Below, one piece after another: positions 26,601-35,906 of a stretch of DNA of 64,000 nucleotides (positions are counted from its first letter, which is position 1; each line of letters begins with the position of its first letter). Made by a program: the position numbers and the translations under genes. Source of the DNA: Paraburkholderia acidisoli (GTDB lineage: Bacteria; Pseudomonadota; Gammaproteobacteria; Burkholderiales; Burkholderiaceae); assembly GCF_009789675.1 (NCBI RefSeq), contig NZ_CP046914.1, positions 558,001 to 622,000 of the forward strand. The letters are read 5' to 3'. The notes beneath the pieces are model-generated. The model was not told where the DNA came from, did no database searches, and saw only the letters and a list, made by a program, of their open reading frames with translations.

Positions 26601-27521
26601 CCAATCGCGCAACTTGCCGAGCCACGCTTCGCTGTGATTCGTCTTGAGCTTCGCGCCGTTGAACTGCTTCGCGGCACGCGCAGCGTTCAACAGCGCTTCG
26701 ACCTCGTCGATCCACACGCGCCACGGTGCCTTCAACGCAGCGAGTTCGGCTTGCGCTTGCGCGCGCGCGTCGAGCAACGCCGCTTGCGGTTCGCGTGCGT
26801 CTGGTAACAGGTCTGCGTGCGCGAGCAATCCGCGCAGCGATCGATGGAGCGCGTCGGGGCTTGCGAACCAGTCGCGGACTTCGGCCGCGCATCGCGCGTC
26901 GAGCGGCGCCATGAACGTGCGCCAGTAATCGCGCACGACTTCCGCGCGCAATTCCGTCTGATCGGTTTCGAGCGTTTGCGAAAACAGGCTGTCACTGTCG
27001 AACGCATGCTCGCTGAGCATGCGATTGCACCAGCCGTGAATGGTCGAGACCGCGGCCTCGTCCATCCATTCGGCCGCGAGTTGCAAGCGGCGCGCACAGG
27101 CGGGCCATTGCTCCGGCGGATAGTCCTCGCGCAGGTCGTGCAACAGGTCCTGCCCCGGAGCGAGAAACGGCACGTCGTCCGCATCCGCGCGGAAGCATTC
27201 GGCGGCTTCGATCAAGCGCGCGCGAATACGCTCGCGTAGCTCCTTGGTGGCGGCGTCCGTGAACGTCACGACCAGAATTTCGGGTGGCGTGAGCGCGCGG
27301 CCAGACGTACGCGATGCACCGAACAGACCGGCGTTGCCGGGGAGGTCATCGGCATCGGCATCGGCATTCAAGGCGCCGTGACCGAGCACGAGCCGCACAT
27401 AGAGCATGGCGATCGTGAAGGTCTTGCCCGTGCCCGCGCTCGCTTCGATCAACCGGCTGCCGTACAGCGGAAACCGCAGCGGATCGAGGACCAGCGCGTC
27501 CATGTTATCGAGCGCGTTCAT
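23664..27521 (-). CDS. recB: Exodeoxyribonuclease V beta subunit
   Basis: RecB is the 3'-5' helicase and nuclease of RecBCD. The 1285-aa product starts at ATG 27521, which overlaps the recC stop by 4 nt. Walker A is ASAGTGKT (27-34). The UvrD-like motor includes [18 protein letters not shown] and [20 protein letters not shown]. The C-terminal nuclease domain carries [10 protein letters not shown], with the catalytic Asp and Lys of the RecB/PD-(D/E)XK fold, close to the end. The motor includes [19 protein letters not shown]. All expected motifs are present, so the enzyme should be active. Confidence 0.95.
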   Translation of the reverse strand: [1285 protein letters not shown]

Positions 27522-30500
27522 GCGGCCTCTCCTTCGCCCGATGCACGCTGCGCACGCGTGGAGGCCAGCGGCGCGCGATAGACGGGCAGCAACAGTGTCG
27601 TGGCGAGCGTCATGAATTCGTCGTGAGCGGCCAGCGTGTCGAAGTCGGGGAACGCGCGGCGCAAATACGCATTCGTATCGCGCTCGCCCATCACGCGGCC
27701 GCTGGCTTCGTAAGCGGCACGGGCCGCATCCCAGGTTTCCACGGGCACCGAGGCCCGCGTGCCATCGAACGTGTCCGGCAATTTGCGCAGCCACGCAAAC
27801 GCGGTCTTCACGGCGAGTGGCAGCGGCCTGCGCGCGCCTTCGTCCCATGCATCGACGAGCGCCAGCAGCCACGCGCGCGCCACCTGCGGATCGAGGGGGG
27901 CGAACTCCGCCACGCCAACCTTGCTCACGATCACTGTGGTCACGGCGCCCGCCGCGAGCTGGGCCCCCACGTGCGCGACCCAGTACGGCACGAGACGGTC
28001 ACCGCGATAACGGCTGTCCTTGATGAGCGTGCCCGGATCGAGCAGCACGCGGCCGAGCGAGCCGTCCGGGCCCACGCGCAGATCGTCGAGCCAATCGTCG
28101 ATCGTGAGCAGGCGGCCGTCGCGCGAAGCATCGAGACGAATATCGTATTGATGCTCGAGCGGGTCGGGCCAGCGCGCCAGCGCCTTGCGATACTCGGCGA
28201 ACAGTTCGGGCATGGGCGCGAGCAACGCTTCGCCGTCCACTTCGCCAAAGCCGCCCGTAGCGAGATCGCCGCTGCGATGCATCCGTTCGAGGCGCGCGAG
28301 GGCCGCCGGTTCGAGATCGCTTTCGCCACGCTCCATCGCCTTGATTTGCGCGCGGATCAATTCGCCCTGCAGTTGCCACGCCTGTAGCGCATCGACCTCG
28401 AACGGTTCGTGATTCTCGCTCGCCGCATCTTCGCTCTCGAACGCCACGCGCAAGCGCTGCCGGAAGAAGCTCCGTACGGGATTGCTCAGGAAGTCGCCGA
28501 GTTCGCGAAGGGTCAGCGGCTCGTCGCGTTCGGGCGCGCTCAGCGGCTCGAACGAAGCGGGCTCGTTTGGCTGCGGCGCGGGACTGTTCCACTCGCGCGC
28601 ATAGGTATAAAGCGTGGCGTGCTCGGGATGCGCGGGAAAATAGTCTGCGCTGAACGGTTGCAGACGATGTTCGATCGTCAACGCATCGAGCAGCGCGCGA
28701 CCGTCGTCGTCGGGCAGCCGCCAGCCCGCGTTCAGATGATCGCGCAACTGTCCCACCAGCACCGAAGGCGGCCGCGGCGTGTTGTCGGTCACGCTGCGAC
28801 CGATCCACGACACGTGCAAATGATCGCGCGCGGAGAGCAGTGCTTCCAGAAACAGATAGCGATCGTCCTCGCGACGCGAGCGGTCGCCCGGCCGATAATC
28901 GCGGCGCATCAGGTCGAAGTCGAGCGGCGTGCGGCTGCGCGGATAGTCGCCGTCGTTCATGCCGAGCAGGCACACGCGGCGAAACGGAATCGCGCGCATT
29001 GGCATGAGCGTGGCGAATGTGACAGCGCCCGCGAAGAAGCGCTGTGACAGACCGCCGCCTTCGAGCGCGGTCATCCAGTTTTCGGCGACGATGGCGAGCG
29101 GCAACGCGTCCGCGAGCGCCGCTTCGTCGCAGGCTTCGCGCCAGGTTTCCAACGCACCGTCGAGACGGTCGAGCGTGAACGCGTCTTCACCGTCGTCGGC
29201 CACGAAAAACGCGGCTTTCAGCGCGCGCAAACGCTCGCACCAGACTTCCACCGTAGCGGGTTCGCGCAGCGTGCGCCAGGCGTGGTCGAGCGCGTCGATC
29301 AAGCGCGTAAGCGGGCCAAGCAATGCCGCATCGAGTCCACCGATCTCGCTGAACGGTTCGATGCCGCGCCACGCCTCGGCGCGCTCGCCCGCCGCATAAC
29401 CCAGCAGCATGCGACGCAGCCCGAACGCCCAGCTATTCGGTGCGCTCAATTCATCGGCTTGCGGGAGGCCCAGGCTCGCGCGCTGTTGCGCGTGCAAACC
29501 CCAGCGAATATTCGCGCCGTCGATCCAGTTGCGCAGCGTGGGCACGTCTTCCACGTCGATGCCAAAGCGCTTGCGCACCGCCGGTACTTCGAGCAGATCC
29601 AGCACGTCGCTGACCGTGACGCGCGAGTACGGCAGGGCGAGCAGCATTTCGAGCGCGGCGATCAGCGGATCGAATGCACGCTGTGCGCGGTCGGCGACAC
29701 TGAACGGAATGCTGCGCGGATCGTCGCCGTCGAGCAGGCCGAATACGGCCTGAATATGCGGCGCATAGACTTCGATATCGGGCACCATCACAATGATGTC
29801 GCGCGGCCGCAGCGTGGGATCCTCGGCAAATGCGGCAAGCAGCCGGTCGTGCAGGATCTCCACCTCGCGTTGCGCGCTGTGCGCCACATGAAAGCGAATG
29901 GATTCGTCGTGCTGCGCGTCCACCGGTTCCCAGTGGGTTCGCGTTTCGCCGAGCGGGCGCAAGTCGCGAATATCGTCCTGCAACTGCGCGAGCAGCGTGT
30001 GGGCCTCTTCGCCTTCGAACAAATCGATACGCTGGCCAATGCGCGTGAAATGCGGCGTATAGGTTTCGCGCGCTTCGTCGCTATCGTATTCGTCGAGCAG
30101 GCCGATGAAGTCGCGGCCCTGCTTGCCCCACGCCGCAAGCAGTGGCTGCGAATGCAGATGCAGTTGCGATTCATCGAGTTGCACGGGCGAGCCCGCGCGG
30201 CGCCGTTGGCGAGCATGTTGCGCGCGCAACAAATCCTGATCCGCGATGATGTCGGCCCAGTAATGCATGCTGGGGTTGTGCACGCACATCAGCACCTGAC
30301 TCCAGCGCGACATGGCCGCGAGCACTTCCACCGACTGTCGCGGCAGGCTCGAAATGCCGAACACCACGAGGCGGCGCGGCAAGCCGGCGGGACGCGCGCC
30401 GCCGTCCTGCCAGGCTTCGGCGCGCGCCATGAACGCTTCATGCACGGCGGCGCGACCCGTGTCGCGCAACCCGATGCCATCGTCGCCCTGCGCGCTCACG

Positions 30501-31090
30501 TCGGCGAGCAGCGCGCGCCACAGCGCGGCTTGCCAGCGCGCGTCGTCGGGCAATGCGCTGCGCTGGTGACGCGCGTCGATCAGCACGTCTTCGTTGGCGG
30601 CCCAGGCGGCCAGCCAGTCGGCGCGATACACCTGATACTGGTCGAGCAAGTCGGCCACGCGCTGCGCGAGCTGGAAGCGCTTGCGCTGGTCCTCGTCGTG
30701 CGCCATGAAGCGCTTGAGCGGCTCATAGCCGGGCTCGTCGAGCAGCGCGGGCAGCATGCGCATGAGACGCCAGGTAAGCCGCGATTTGTCGAACGGCGAT
30801 ACGGCCGGTACCGCTTCGTTGCCGAGCACGGCGCGATAGACCTGCCAGAGAAAGCGTGACGGCAGCGACATTTCGAGCGCGGCCGCAATGCCCACGCCGC
30901 CCTGCGCCGGGTCGGCGGCGAATGCGAGCTTGAGCCATTGGGCAATGCCGTTGCTCTGCACGAGAAACATTTCTTTCTCGAGCGGCGCGAGCGGATTCTG
31001 GCGAATCCAGTGCACGATCAGATCGCGCATGCGCTCGGGCTGATTGCCGTGCACGAGCATGAGCCCCGTGGGCAGTTCGCGCGTGCTCAA
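27518..31090 (-). CDS. recC: Exodeoxyribonuclease V gamma subunit
   Basis: RecC holds the RecBCD complex together and recognises the Chi sequence. The product has about 1190 residues with the inactive helicase-like fold of the family. Recognisable stretches are MFLVQSNGIAQWLKL near the N-terminus, VFGISSLPRQSVEVLAAMSRW, IIVMVPDIEVYAPHIQAVFG, and the late RVCLLGMNDGDYPRSRTPLDFDL split over two conserved blocks. I take the TTG at 31090 as the start because GGAG lies six bases upstream. ATG 31060 would shorten the protein by 10 residues and has a poorly placed ribosome site. It is the first gene of the recCBD operon. Confidence 0.92.
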   Translation of the reverse strand: MSTRELPTGLMLVHGNQPERMRDLIVHWIRQNPLAPLEKEMFLVQSNGIAQWLKLAFAADPAQGGVGIAAALEMSLPSRFLWQVYRAVLGNEAVPAVSPFDKSRLTWRLMRMLPALLDEPGYEPLKRFMAHDEDQRKRFQLAQRVADLLDQYQVYRADWLAAWAANEDVLIDARHQRSALPDDARWQAALWRALLADVSAQGDDGIGLRDTGRAAVHEAFMARAEAWQDGGARPAGLPRRLVVFGISSLPRQSVEVLAAMSRWSQVLMCVHNPSMHYWADIIADQDLLRAQHARQRRRAGSPVQLDESQLHLHSQPLLAAWGKQGRDFIGLLDEYDSDEARETYTPHFTRIGQRIDLFEGEEAHTLLAQLQDDIRDLRPLGETRTHWEPVDAQHDESIRFHVAHSAQREVEILHDRLLAAFAEDPTLRPRDIIVMVPDIEVYAPHIQAVFGLLDGDDPRSIPFSVADRAQRAFDPLIAALEMLLALPYSRVTVSDVLDLLEVPAVRKRFGIDVEDVPTLRNWIDGANIRWGLHAQQRASLGLPQADELSAPNSWAFGLRRMLLGYAAGERAEAWRGIEPFSEIGGLDAALLGPLTRLIDALDHAWRTLREPATVEVWCERLRALKAAFFVADDGEDAFTLDRLDGALETWREACDEAALADALPLAIVAENWMTALEGGGLSQRFFAGAVTFATLMPMRAIPFRRVCLLGMNDGDYPRSRTPLDFDLMRRDYRPGDRSRREDDRYLFLEALLSARDHLHVSWIGRSVTDNTPRPPSVLVGQLRDHLNAGWRLPDDDGRALLDALTIEHRLQPFSADYFPAHPEHATLYTYAREWNSPAPQPNEPASFEPLSAPERDEPLTLRELGDFLSNPVRSFFRQRLRVAFESEDAASENHEPFEVDALQAWQLQGELIRAQIKAMERGESDLEPAALARLERMHRSGDLATGGFGEVDGEALLAPMPELFAEYRKALARWPDPLEHQYDIRLDASRDGRLLTIDDWLDDLRVGPDGSLGRVLLDPGTLIKDSRYRGDRLVPYWVAHVGAQLAAGAVTTVIVSKVGVAEFAPLDPQVARAWLLALVDAWDEGARRPLPLAVKTAFAWLRKLPDTFDGTRASVPVETWDAARAAYEASGRVMGERDTNAYLRRAFPDFDTLAAHDEFMTLATTLLLPVYRAPLASTRAQRASGEGEAA

Positions 31091-31313
31091 GCGACGCTCC
31101 AGTGCGCGGCCTGCGCATATGCCGCGAAGTGGGCGAGGGATCGGGTCAGAGAGAATGCGGCCATGTCGCCAGGTCGTGTGTGTTGCCGGTACGAACGCGC
31201 GAGCGGATCGCGCTCGCGCGTGACGACATGTTACGACATTCGTGGCGGCAGCGAGCGGCGCCAACACGATTCGCCGCTGTTTTCAGGGCCTCGCGTGCGA
31301 TTCACGACCGCTT

Positions 31314-32405
31314 TCAGCCCAGCCGCGCGCCCGTTTCCGGGTCGAAGAAGTGCAAACGCGCGGGGGGCAACTGCACCGCGAGGCGCGTACCGGGCGCGGG
31401 CCGCGTTTCATGCGGCAAACGCACGACGACATCGGCGTTTCCCCAGCGGCCGTGCGCGAGATTGTCGGCGCCCAGCAGTTCGCAGGTGTCGACTTCGAGC
31501 GTGACGGCTTCGTCTCGCGACGCCTGCAGGGGCTCGCGCATGTGCATATGCTCAGGTCGCACGCCCAGCACGCACGCCGCGCCCTTCGGCAACCACGGCG
31601 GCGGCTCCGCCAGCGGCACATGCGGCCCGTTACCCGCGACCTCGAAACGCCGGCCGTCATCGCTCACGCGGCCGCTCAGCAAGTTCATGGCGGGCGAACC
31701 GATGAAGCTCGCGACGAACATCGAAGCCGGCCGGTCGTACACCTCGCTGGGCGTGCCAATCTGTTCGGCGCGGCCGCCGTTGAGCACCATCACGCGCTGG
31801 GCAAGCGTCATCGCCTCGATCTGATCGTGCGTGACATAGAGGCTCGTGGTGCGCAGCCGCGCATGCAAGCGCTGAATTTCAAGGCGCATTTGCACGCGCA
31901 GCTTTGCGTCGAGATTCGACAGCGGTTCGTCGAAGAGAAACACGGCGGGCTCGCGCACAATGGCACGCCCCATGGCCACGCGCTGGCGCTGGCCGCCCGA
32001 GAGTTCGCGCGGCTTGCGCTCGAGCAGCGCGCCCAGTTCCAGAATGTCGGCGGCGGCTTTCACACGCGCGTCGATCGTATGGCGATCGAGTCCCTGCAGC
32101 TTGAGGCTGTAGCCCATGTTGCGCGCCACCGTCATATGCGGATACAGCGCGTAGTTCTGGAACACCATGGCGATGTCGCGATCCTTCGGCTCCATGCGAT
32201 TGACCACTTTGCCGCCGATGGCGATCTCGCCCGACGTGATGCTTTCGAGCCCCGCGACCATGCGAAGCAACGTGGACTTGCCGCAGCCCGACGGCCCGAC
32301 CAGCACCATGAACTCGCCGTCCTGCACGTCCACGTCGATCCCGTGCAGCACCTGCTGCGCGCCATCGTATGACTTCGTTACCGCGCGTATTGTCAATGCC
32401 GCCAT
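31314..32405 (-). CDS. ugpC: sn-Glycerol-3-phosphate ABC transporter ATP-binding protein
   Basis: This 363-aa cytosolic ATPase energises import of glycerol 3-phosphate and glycerophosphodiesters. Walker A is GPSGCGKS (37-44), the signature LSGGQ is at 135-139, Walker B reads VFLFDEPLS, and the switch His is in [15 protein letters not shown]. The C-terminal TOBE regulatory domain includes [10 protein letters not shown]. Sequence details such as [14 protein letters not shown] are typical of UgpC. It is the last gene of the ugpAEC block. A 58-bp gap before it, unlike the tight ugpA-ugpE junction, holds a perfect palindrome. Confidence 0.92.
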   Translation of the reverse strand: MAALTIRAVTKSYDGAQQVLHGIDVDVQDGEFMVLVGPSGCGKSTLLRMVAGLESITSGEIAIGGKVVNRMEPKDRDIAMVFQNYALYPHMTVARNMGYSLKLQGLDRHTIDARVKAAADILELGALLERKPRELSGGQRQRVAMGRAIVREPAVFLFDEPLSNLDAKLRVQMRLEIQRLHARLRTTSLYVTHDQIEAMTLAQRVMVLNGGRAEQIGTPSEVYDRPASMFVASFIGSPAMNLLSGRVSDDGRRFEVAGNGPHVPLAEPPPWLPKGAACVLGVRPEHMHMREPLQASRDEAVTLEVDTCELLGADNLAHGRWGNADVVVRLPHETRPAPGTRLAVQLPPARLHFFDPETGARLG

Positions 32406-32416
32406 GCCGTCCCCCG

Positions 32417-32435
32417 CGAGACGATTTTCGTCTCG
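32417..32435. promoter_or_regulatory. Palindrome between ugpE and ugpC
   Basis: CGAGACGA (32417-32424) and TCGTCTCG (32428-32435) are perfect 8-bp arms with TTT between, ending 12 bp before the ugpC start. A 23-nt stretch starting here matches the site upstream of ugpA (34347) at 21 positions. It may be an operator for an internal promoter, or an mRNA hairpin next to the ugpC ribosome site. Confidence 0.6.
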
Positions 32436-32463
32436 ATGCTGTGTTTTGCCATGAACCGTGCCG

Positions 32464-33309
32464 TCATTTCTCGACGTCGACGAGACCGCGCACGAACCAG
32501 CGCTGCATCGCGAGCACCACCACAAGCGGCGGCAGCATCGCGATCATCGTCGCGCACATCACCAGATGCCACTGCGTGGCGGCATCGCCGCTCGAAATCA
32601 TGCTCTTGATGCCCACGACGGCCGTGGTCATCGACGCGGTGCTCGACATCAGAATGGGCCACAGATACTGATTCCAGCCGTAAATGAACGTGATGACGAA
32701 GAGCGACGCGATATTCGTCTTCGAGAGCGGCAGCACGACATCCCAGAAGAAACGCATGGGCCCCGCGCCGTCGATACGCGCCGCTTCGATCAGTTCGTTC
32801 GGCAGCGTGAGAAAGAACTGCCGGAACAAGAACGTCGCAGTGGCCGAGGCGATCAGCGGCAGGGTCAAACCCGCGTAGGTGTTCGTGAGATGCAGCGTGG
32901 CCGCCACCTGGACCGTTGGGAAGATGCGCACTTCCACCGGCAACATCAGCGTGACGAAGATGAGCCAGAACGCGAGACGGCGGAACGGGAAACGGAAGAA
33001 CACGATCGCATAGGCGGAAATGATCGAAATGGCGATCTTGCCCACCGAAATCACGAGCGCCGTGATGACGCTGTTCATGAGCATCGTGCCGAACGGACTC
33101 GCCGCGCTACCCGTGCCCGTGCGCCACACGGTGGTCAGGTTCTCCCATAGATGCGTGCCGGGCACCAGCGAAAGCGGCACGGAGAACACTTGCTGTTCGT
33201 TCATGGTGGCCGCGCAAAACGCCACGTACACGGGGAACGCCACCACGGCCACGCCCAGCAGCAGCATGGCGTGGCAAAAGAGGTTGAAGTATTTGCGGTT
33301 CTCGATCAT
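32464..33309 (-). CDS. ugpE: sn-Glycerol-3-phosphate ABC transporter permease
   Basis: This 281-aa inner-membrane subunit is one half of the translocation pore. It begins [17 protein letters not shown], the characteristic UgpE start, and has six transmembrane helices. The cytoplasmic coupling loop is [20 protein letters not shown] (181-200 region), containing the EAA motif that contacts the ATPase. The start codon overlaps the ugpA stop by one base, so the two permeases are coupled. Family identity is strong. Substrate assignment follows from similarity to the Ugp system and not from any binding site visible here. Confidence 0.92.
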   Translation of the reverse strand: MIENRKYFNLFCHAMLLLGVAVVAFPVYVAFCAATMNEQQVFSVPLSLVPGTHLWENLTTVWRTGTGSAASPFGTMLMNSVITALVISVGKIAISIISAYAIVFFRFPFRRLAFWLIFVTLMLPVEVRIFPTVQVAATLHLTNTYAGLTLPLIASATATFLFRQFFLTLPNELIEAARIDGAGPMRFFWDVVLPLSKTNIASLFVITFIYGWNQYLWPILMSSTASMTTAVVGIKSMISSGDAATQWHLVMCATMIAMLPPLVVVLAMQRWFVRGLVDVEK

Positions 33310-34190
33310 CAGTACTGCACCCGGCGTTCGATGAAGCGAAACTGGAAGATCGTGAGCGCCGTGACGATCAGCATGAGCACGACCGACTGGGCGCCCGAAC
33401 TGCCGATATCGAGGCCGCGAAAGCCTTCGTCGAAGATCTTGTACACGAGCGTGCGCGTGGCCTGGCCGGGGCCGCCGCCGGTGGCCGCATCGATCACCGG
33501 GAACGTATCGAACAAGGCGTACACCACGTTCACGACGAGCAGGAAGAAACTCGTGGGCGAGAGCAGCGGAAAGGCGATGCCGAAGAAGCGGCGCACGGGG
33601 CCCGCGCCGTCGATCGCGGCCGCTTCGAACAGCGACTGCGGAATGGACTGCAGGCCCGCGTAGAAGAACAGGAAGTTGTAGCTGATCTGCTGCCACACCG
33701 AAGCGATCACTACGAGCGCCATGGCCTGCCCCGGATTCAGCGCATGATTCCAGATCACGCCCGCATGCGCGAGCGCGTAGGTCACGAGCCCGATGCTCGG
33801 ATTGAACAGAAAGCCCCACAGCACCGCGGCAATCACGGGCGCGACGGCGTACGGCCAGATCAGGAAGGTTTGATAAAAGCGCTTGCCGCGCGTCACATGG
33901 TGCGCCATGCCCGCGAGCAGCAGCGAAACGGCGAGCCCGATGAAGGTCACGAGCGCGGTGAAGATCAGAGTGGTTTTGACCGAGCCCAGATAGAGCGGGT
34001 CTTGCACGAGCCGCGTGAAATTCGCGAGGCCGACGAATACCGAAGACGTCCCGAACGCATCTTCAGACTGCGTGGATTGCATCAGCGCCACGCCGGCCGG
34101 CCAGAGGAAAAAGATCACGGTCACCGCGAGTTGCGGACCGACGAGCAGATAAGGCAGCAAGCTCGCCCCAAAGCGGGAGCGTTGTTCCAT
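33309..34190 (-). CDS. ugpA: sn-Glycerol-3-phosphate ABC transporter permease
   Basis: This 293-aa inner-membrane subunit is the partner of UgpE. Six transmembrane helices are predicted. The EAA loop reads [19 protein letters not shown], and the family stretch [18 protein letters not shown] is present. The start at 34190 has a strong ribosome site (GAGGAGAG). In most Burkholderia operons ugpB, the periplasmic binding protein, precedes this gene. Here the upstream 250 bp hold only a promoter-like region and then an unrelated oxidoreductase, so ugpB is absent from the locus. Confidence 0.92.
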   Translation of the reverse strand: MEQRSRFGASLLPYLLVGPQLAVTVIFFLWPAGVALMQSTQSEDAFGTSSVFVGLANFTRLVQDPLYLGSVKTTLIFTALVTFIGLAVSLLLAGMAHHVTRGKRFYQTFLIWPYAVAPVIAAVLWGFLFNPSIGLVTYALAHAGVIWNHALNPGQAMALVVIASVWQQISYNFLFFYAGLQSIPQSLFEAAAIDGAGPVRRFFGIAFPLLSPTSFFLLVVNVVYALFDTFPVIDAATGGGPGQATRTLVYKIFDEGFRGLDIGSSGAQSVVLMLIVTALTIFQFRFIERRVQY

Positions 34191-34316
34191 CGCTTCACTC
34201 TCCTCGAATCGCGGCGTTCGGAGCGGCGAACGCCCGGTGGCGCGGCATGACTATCGGAACGCTTGCGGCTTGCGGCCAAGGCTGAGCCGGCTGCCTCGGG
34301 GCGGCGCCGCGTTGGC

Positions 34317-34365
34317 ATTCTAGCCGAGACTCATGACGGGGCGAATCGAGACGATATTCGTCTGG
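34317..34365 (-). promoter_or_regulatory. Candidate ugp operon promoter and operator
   Basis: A -10-like TAGAAT on the minus strand (34322-34317) has a poor -35. The imperfect palindrome CGAGACGA (34347-34354), TAT, TCGTCTGG (34358-34365) would be centred near -46. Extra half-sites CGAGAC (34325-34330) and GTCTCG (34375-34380) flank it. The weak -35 and this position suit either an activator or a repressor. The core matches the palindrome before ugpC. Confidence 0.5.
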
Positions 34366-34441
34366 ATGCATCATGTCTCGATCCGCCGGATCCGTCCGGA
34401 GCGCGGCACGCGGCGCGATCCGGACGGCATGCGGCCATCGC

Positions 34442-35683
34442 TCAGGCCAGCGTGGCCGCCGCGAATTTGCCGATTTCCGTGGCCGGGTCGCGCAGCGCGT
34501 CGAGATCGAGCTTGCGGCCCGTGCCAACGAGCTTCTTGCCGCACAGGAAATCGGGCATCGAACTCACGGCGTCGACCGCCAGCAGTTCACGATCCTTGAG
34601 GTAGTACACGGCAAAGCGGCGCGCCGCGGGATCGCCACGCACGACGGTCTCGTCGTAGCCCTCGCAGAGGCCCACGGTTTGCAGCTTGAGATCGTATTGA
34701 TCCGACCAGAACCACGGCGCGTCGCAGGCGGGACGCGGCTTGCCGACGATGGCCGAAGCCGCGAGCTTTGCCTGTTCGACCGCGTTGTGGACGCTTTCGA
34801 GCCGGCCCGGACGGCCGTAGTGCGCGAGCGGACGATGCGCGCAGTCACCGATAGCGAAAACGTCTGGATCGCTGGTGCGCGCGTCGTCGTCGACCTGAAT
34901 GCCGTTGGCGCAAACGATGCCCGCGTCGCGCGCCAGCGCTTCGTTGGGCAGAATGCCGATGCCGATCAGCGCGAGCGTGGCGGGCACGACTTCGCCGCCT
35001 TCGAGCTGCACGCCCGTGAGCTTGCCGTGTTCGCCCACGAGCGCTTCGATTTTGGCGTTCAGACGCAGATCGACGCCTTGCGCGCGGTGTTCGTTCGCGT
35101 AGAACGTGGACACCGTTTCGCCGGTCACGCGGCCGAGCACGCGCGGCGCGGCTTCGAGCACCGTGACCGCGTGTCCCAGTTGGCGCGCCGCCGCGGCGGC
35201 TTCCAGGCCGATATACCCCGCGCCGATCACCACGAGCCGTTCGCCTGGCTTCACGCGTTCGCGCAGTACGTCTGCGTCGGCGAGCGAGCGCAGCGCCACC
35301 ACGCCTGCGAGGTCGTGGCCGGGCACCGTCAACGCGCGCGGGACCGACCCGGTCGCGAGAATCAGCTTGTCGTAGGCAAGCGAGCTGCCGTCCGCCAGCG
35401 TGAGCGTGTGCGCCGCGCGATCGATCGATTGCACGCCCGTGCCGAGCTTCAGTTCGATGCGCTGCTCGTCGTAGAACGCGCGCGGCTTGAGCCAAAGGCG
35501 CTCGATCTCGGCCTCGCCCTTCAAATACGCCTTGCTGAGCGGCGGGCGATGATACGGCGGAACCGGCTCCTCGCCGACCAGCACGATGCGGCCGTCGAAC
35601 CCGTATTGCCGCAACAGCGCCGCCGCGTTGCCGCCCGCATGCCCTGCCCCGACGATCACCACCGTGCTGCCTTGTGCTTCCAT
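34442..35683 (-). CDS. FAD-dependent ferredoxin/rubredoxin-type reductase
   Basis: This 413-aa flavoprotein is related to putidaredoxin and rubredoxin reductases and moves electrons from NAD(P)H to a small iron-sulfur protein. The FAD loop is VIVGAGHAGGNAAALLRQ near residue 9, followed by PYHRPPLSKAYLKG. The NAD(P)H-binding loop is VVIGAGYIGLEAAAAARQLG. The second FAD motif is DPDVFAIGDCA. A C-terminal reductase domain with WFWSDQYDLKLQTVG completes the family pattern. No ferredoxin, Rieske protein or oxygenase gene is adjacent, so its redox partner must be encoded elsewhere. The start has GGGAG upstream. Confidence 0.88.
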   Translation of the reverse strand: MEAQGSTVVIVGAGHAGGNAAALLRQYGFDGRIVLVGEEPVPPYHRPPLSKAYLKGEAEIERLWLKPRAFYDEQRIELKLGTGVQSIDRAAHTLTLADGSSLAYDKLILATGSVPRALTVPGHDLAGVVALRSLADADVLRERVKPGERLVVIGAGYIGLEAAAAARQLGHAVTVLEAAPRVLGRVTGETVSTFYANEHRAQGVDLRLNAKIEALVGEHGKLTGVQLEGGEVVPATLALIGIGILPNEALARDAGIVCANGIQVDDDARTSDPDVFAIGDCAHRPLAHYGRPGRLESVHNAVEQAKLAASAIVGKPRPACDAPWFWSDQYDLKLQTVGLCEGYDETVVRGDPAARRFAVYYLKDRELLAVDAVSSMPDFLCGKKLVGTGRKLDLDALRDPATEIGKFAAATLA

Positions 35684-35841
35684 GTCCGCTCCCAGTCATT
35701 GATCCGTGGCGCGCGCCGGCGCGCCAGGAACGAGATGATCGCACGGTTTGGACGCGTTAAACAGCGCAGGATCGCCCGCATCGCCGCGCTCGCGAACATG
35801 GCGGTCGGAGGAAATCAAAACGCGACGCCGTCGGTCAGGCG

Positions 35842-35871
35842 AAAAAAAAGCAGCGACCTTTCGGCCGCTGC
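35842..35871 (-). terminator. Rho-independent terminator of the MFS gene
   Basis: Read on the minus strand, GCAGCGGCC and GGTCGCTGC form a 9-bp stem with one mismatch around the loop GAAA, followed by eight T residues. It sits about 35 bp after the MFS stop codon. Confidence 0.88.
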
Positions 35872-35906
35872 CTGCTTCACGAGGCTCGCGCTTCGCGCGC
35901 GAACGC

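Noticed and set aside
24951-26807. A 618-codon open frame opposite recB
   Set aside because: It is antisense to conserved RecB motor motifs and has no recognisable product; it is an artefact of base composition.
32417-32435. Interpretation of the ugpE-ugpC palindrome as a simple intercistronic terminator
   Set aside because: There is no U-tract, and the match to the sequence upstream of ugpA extends beyond the palindrome. A regulatory site is more likely, although an mRNA hairpin remains possible.
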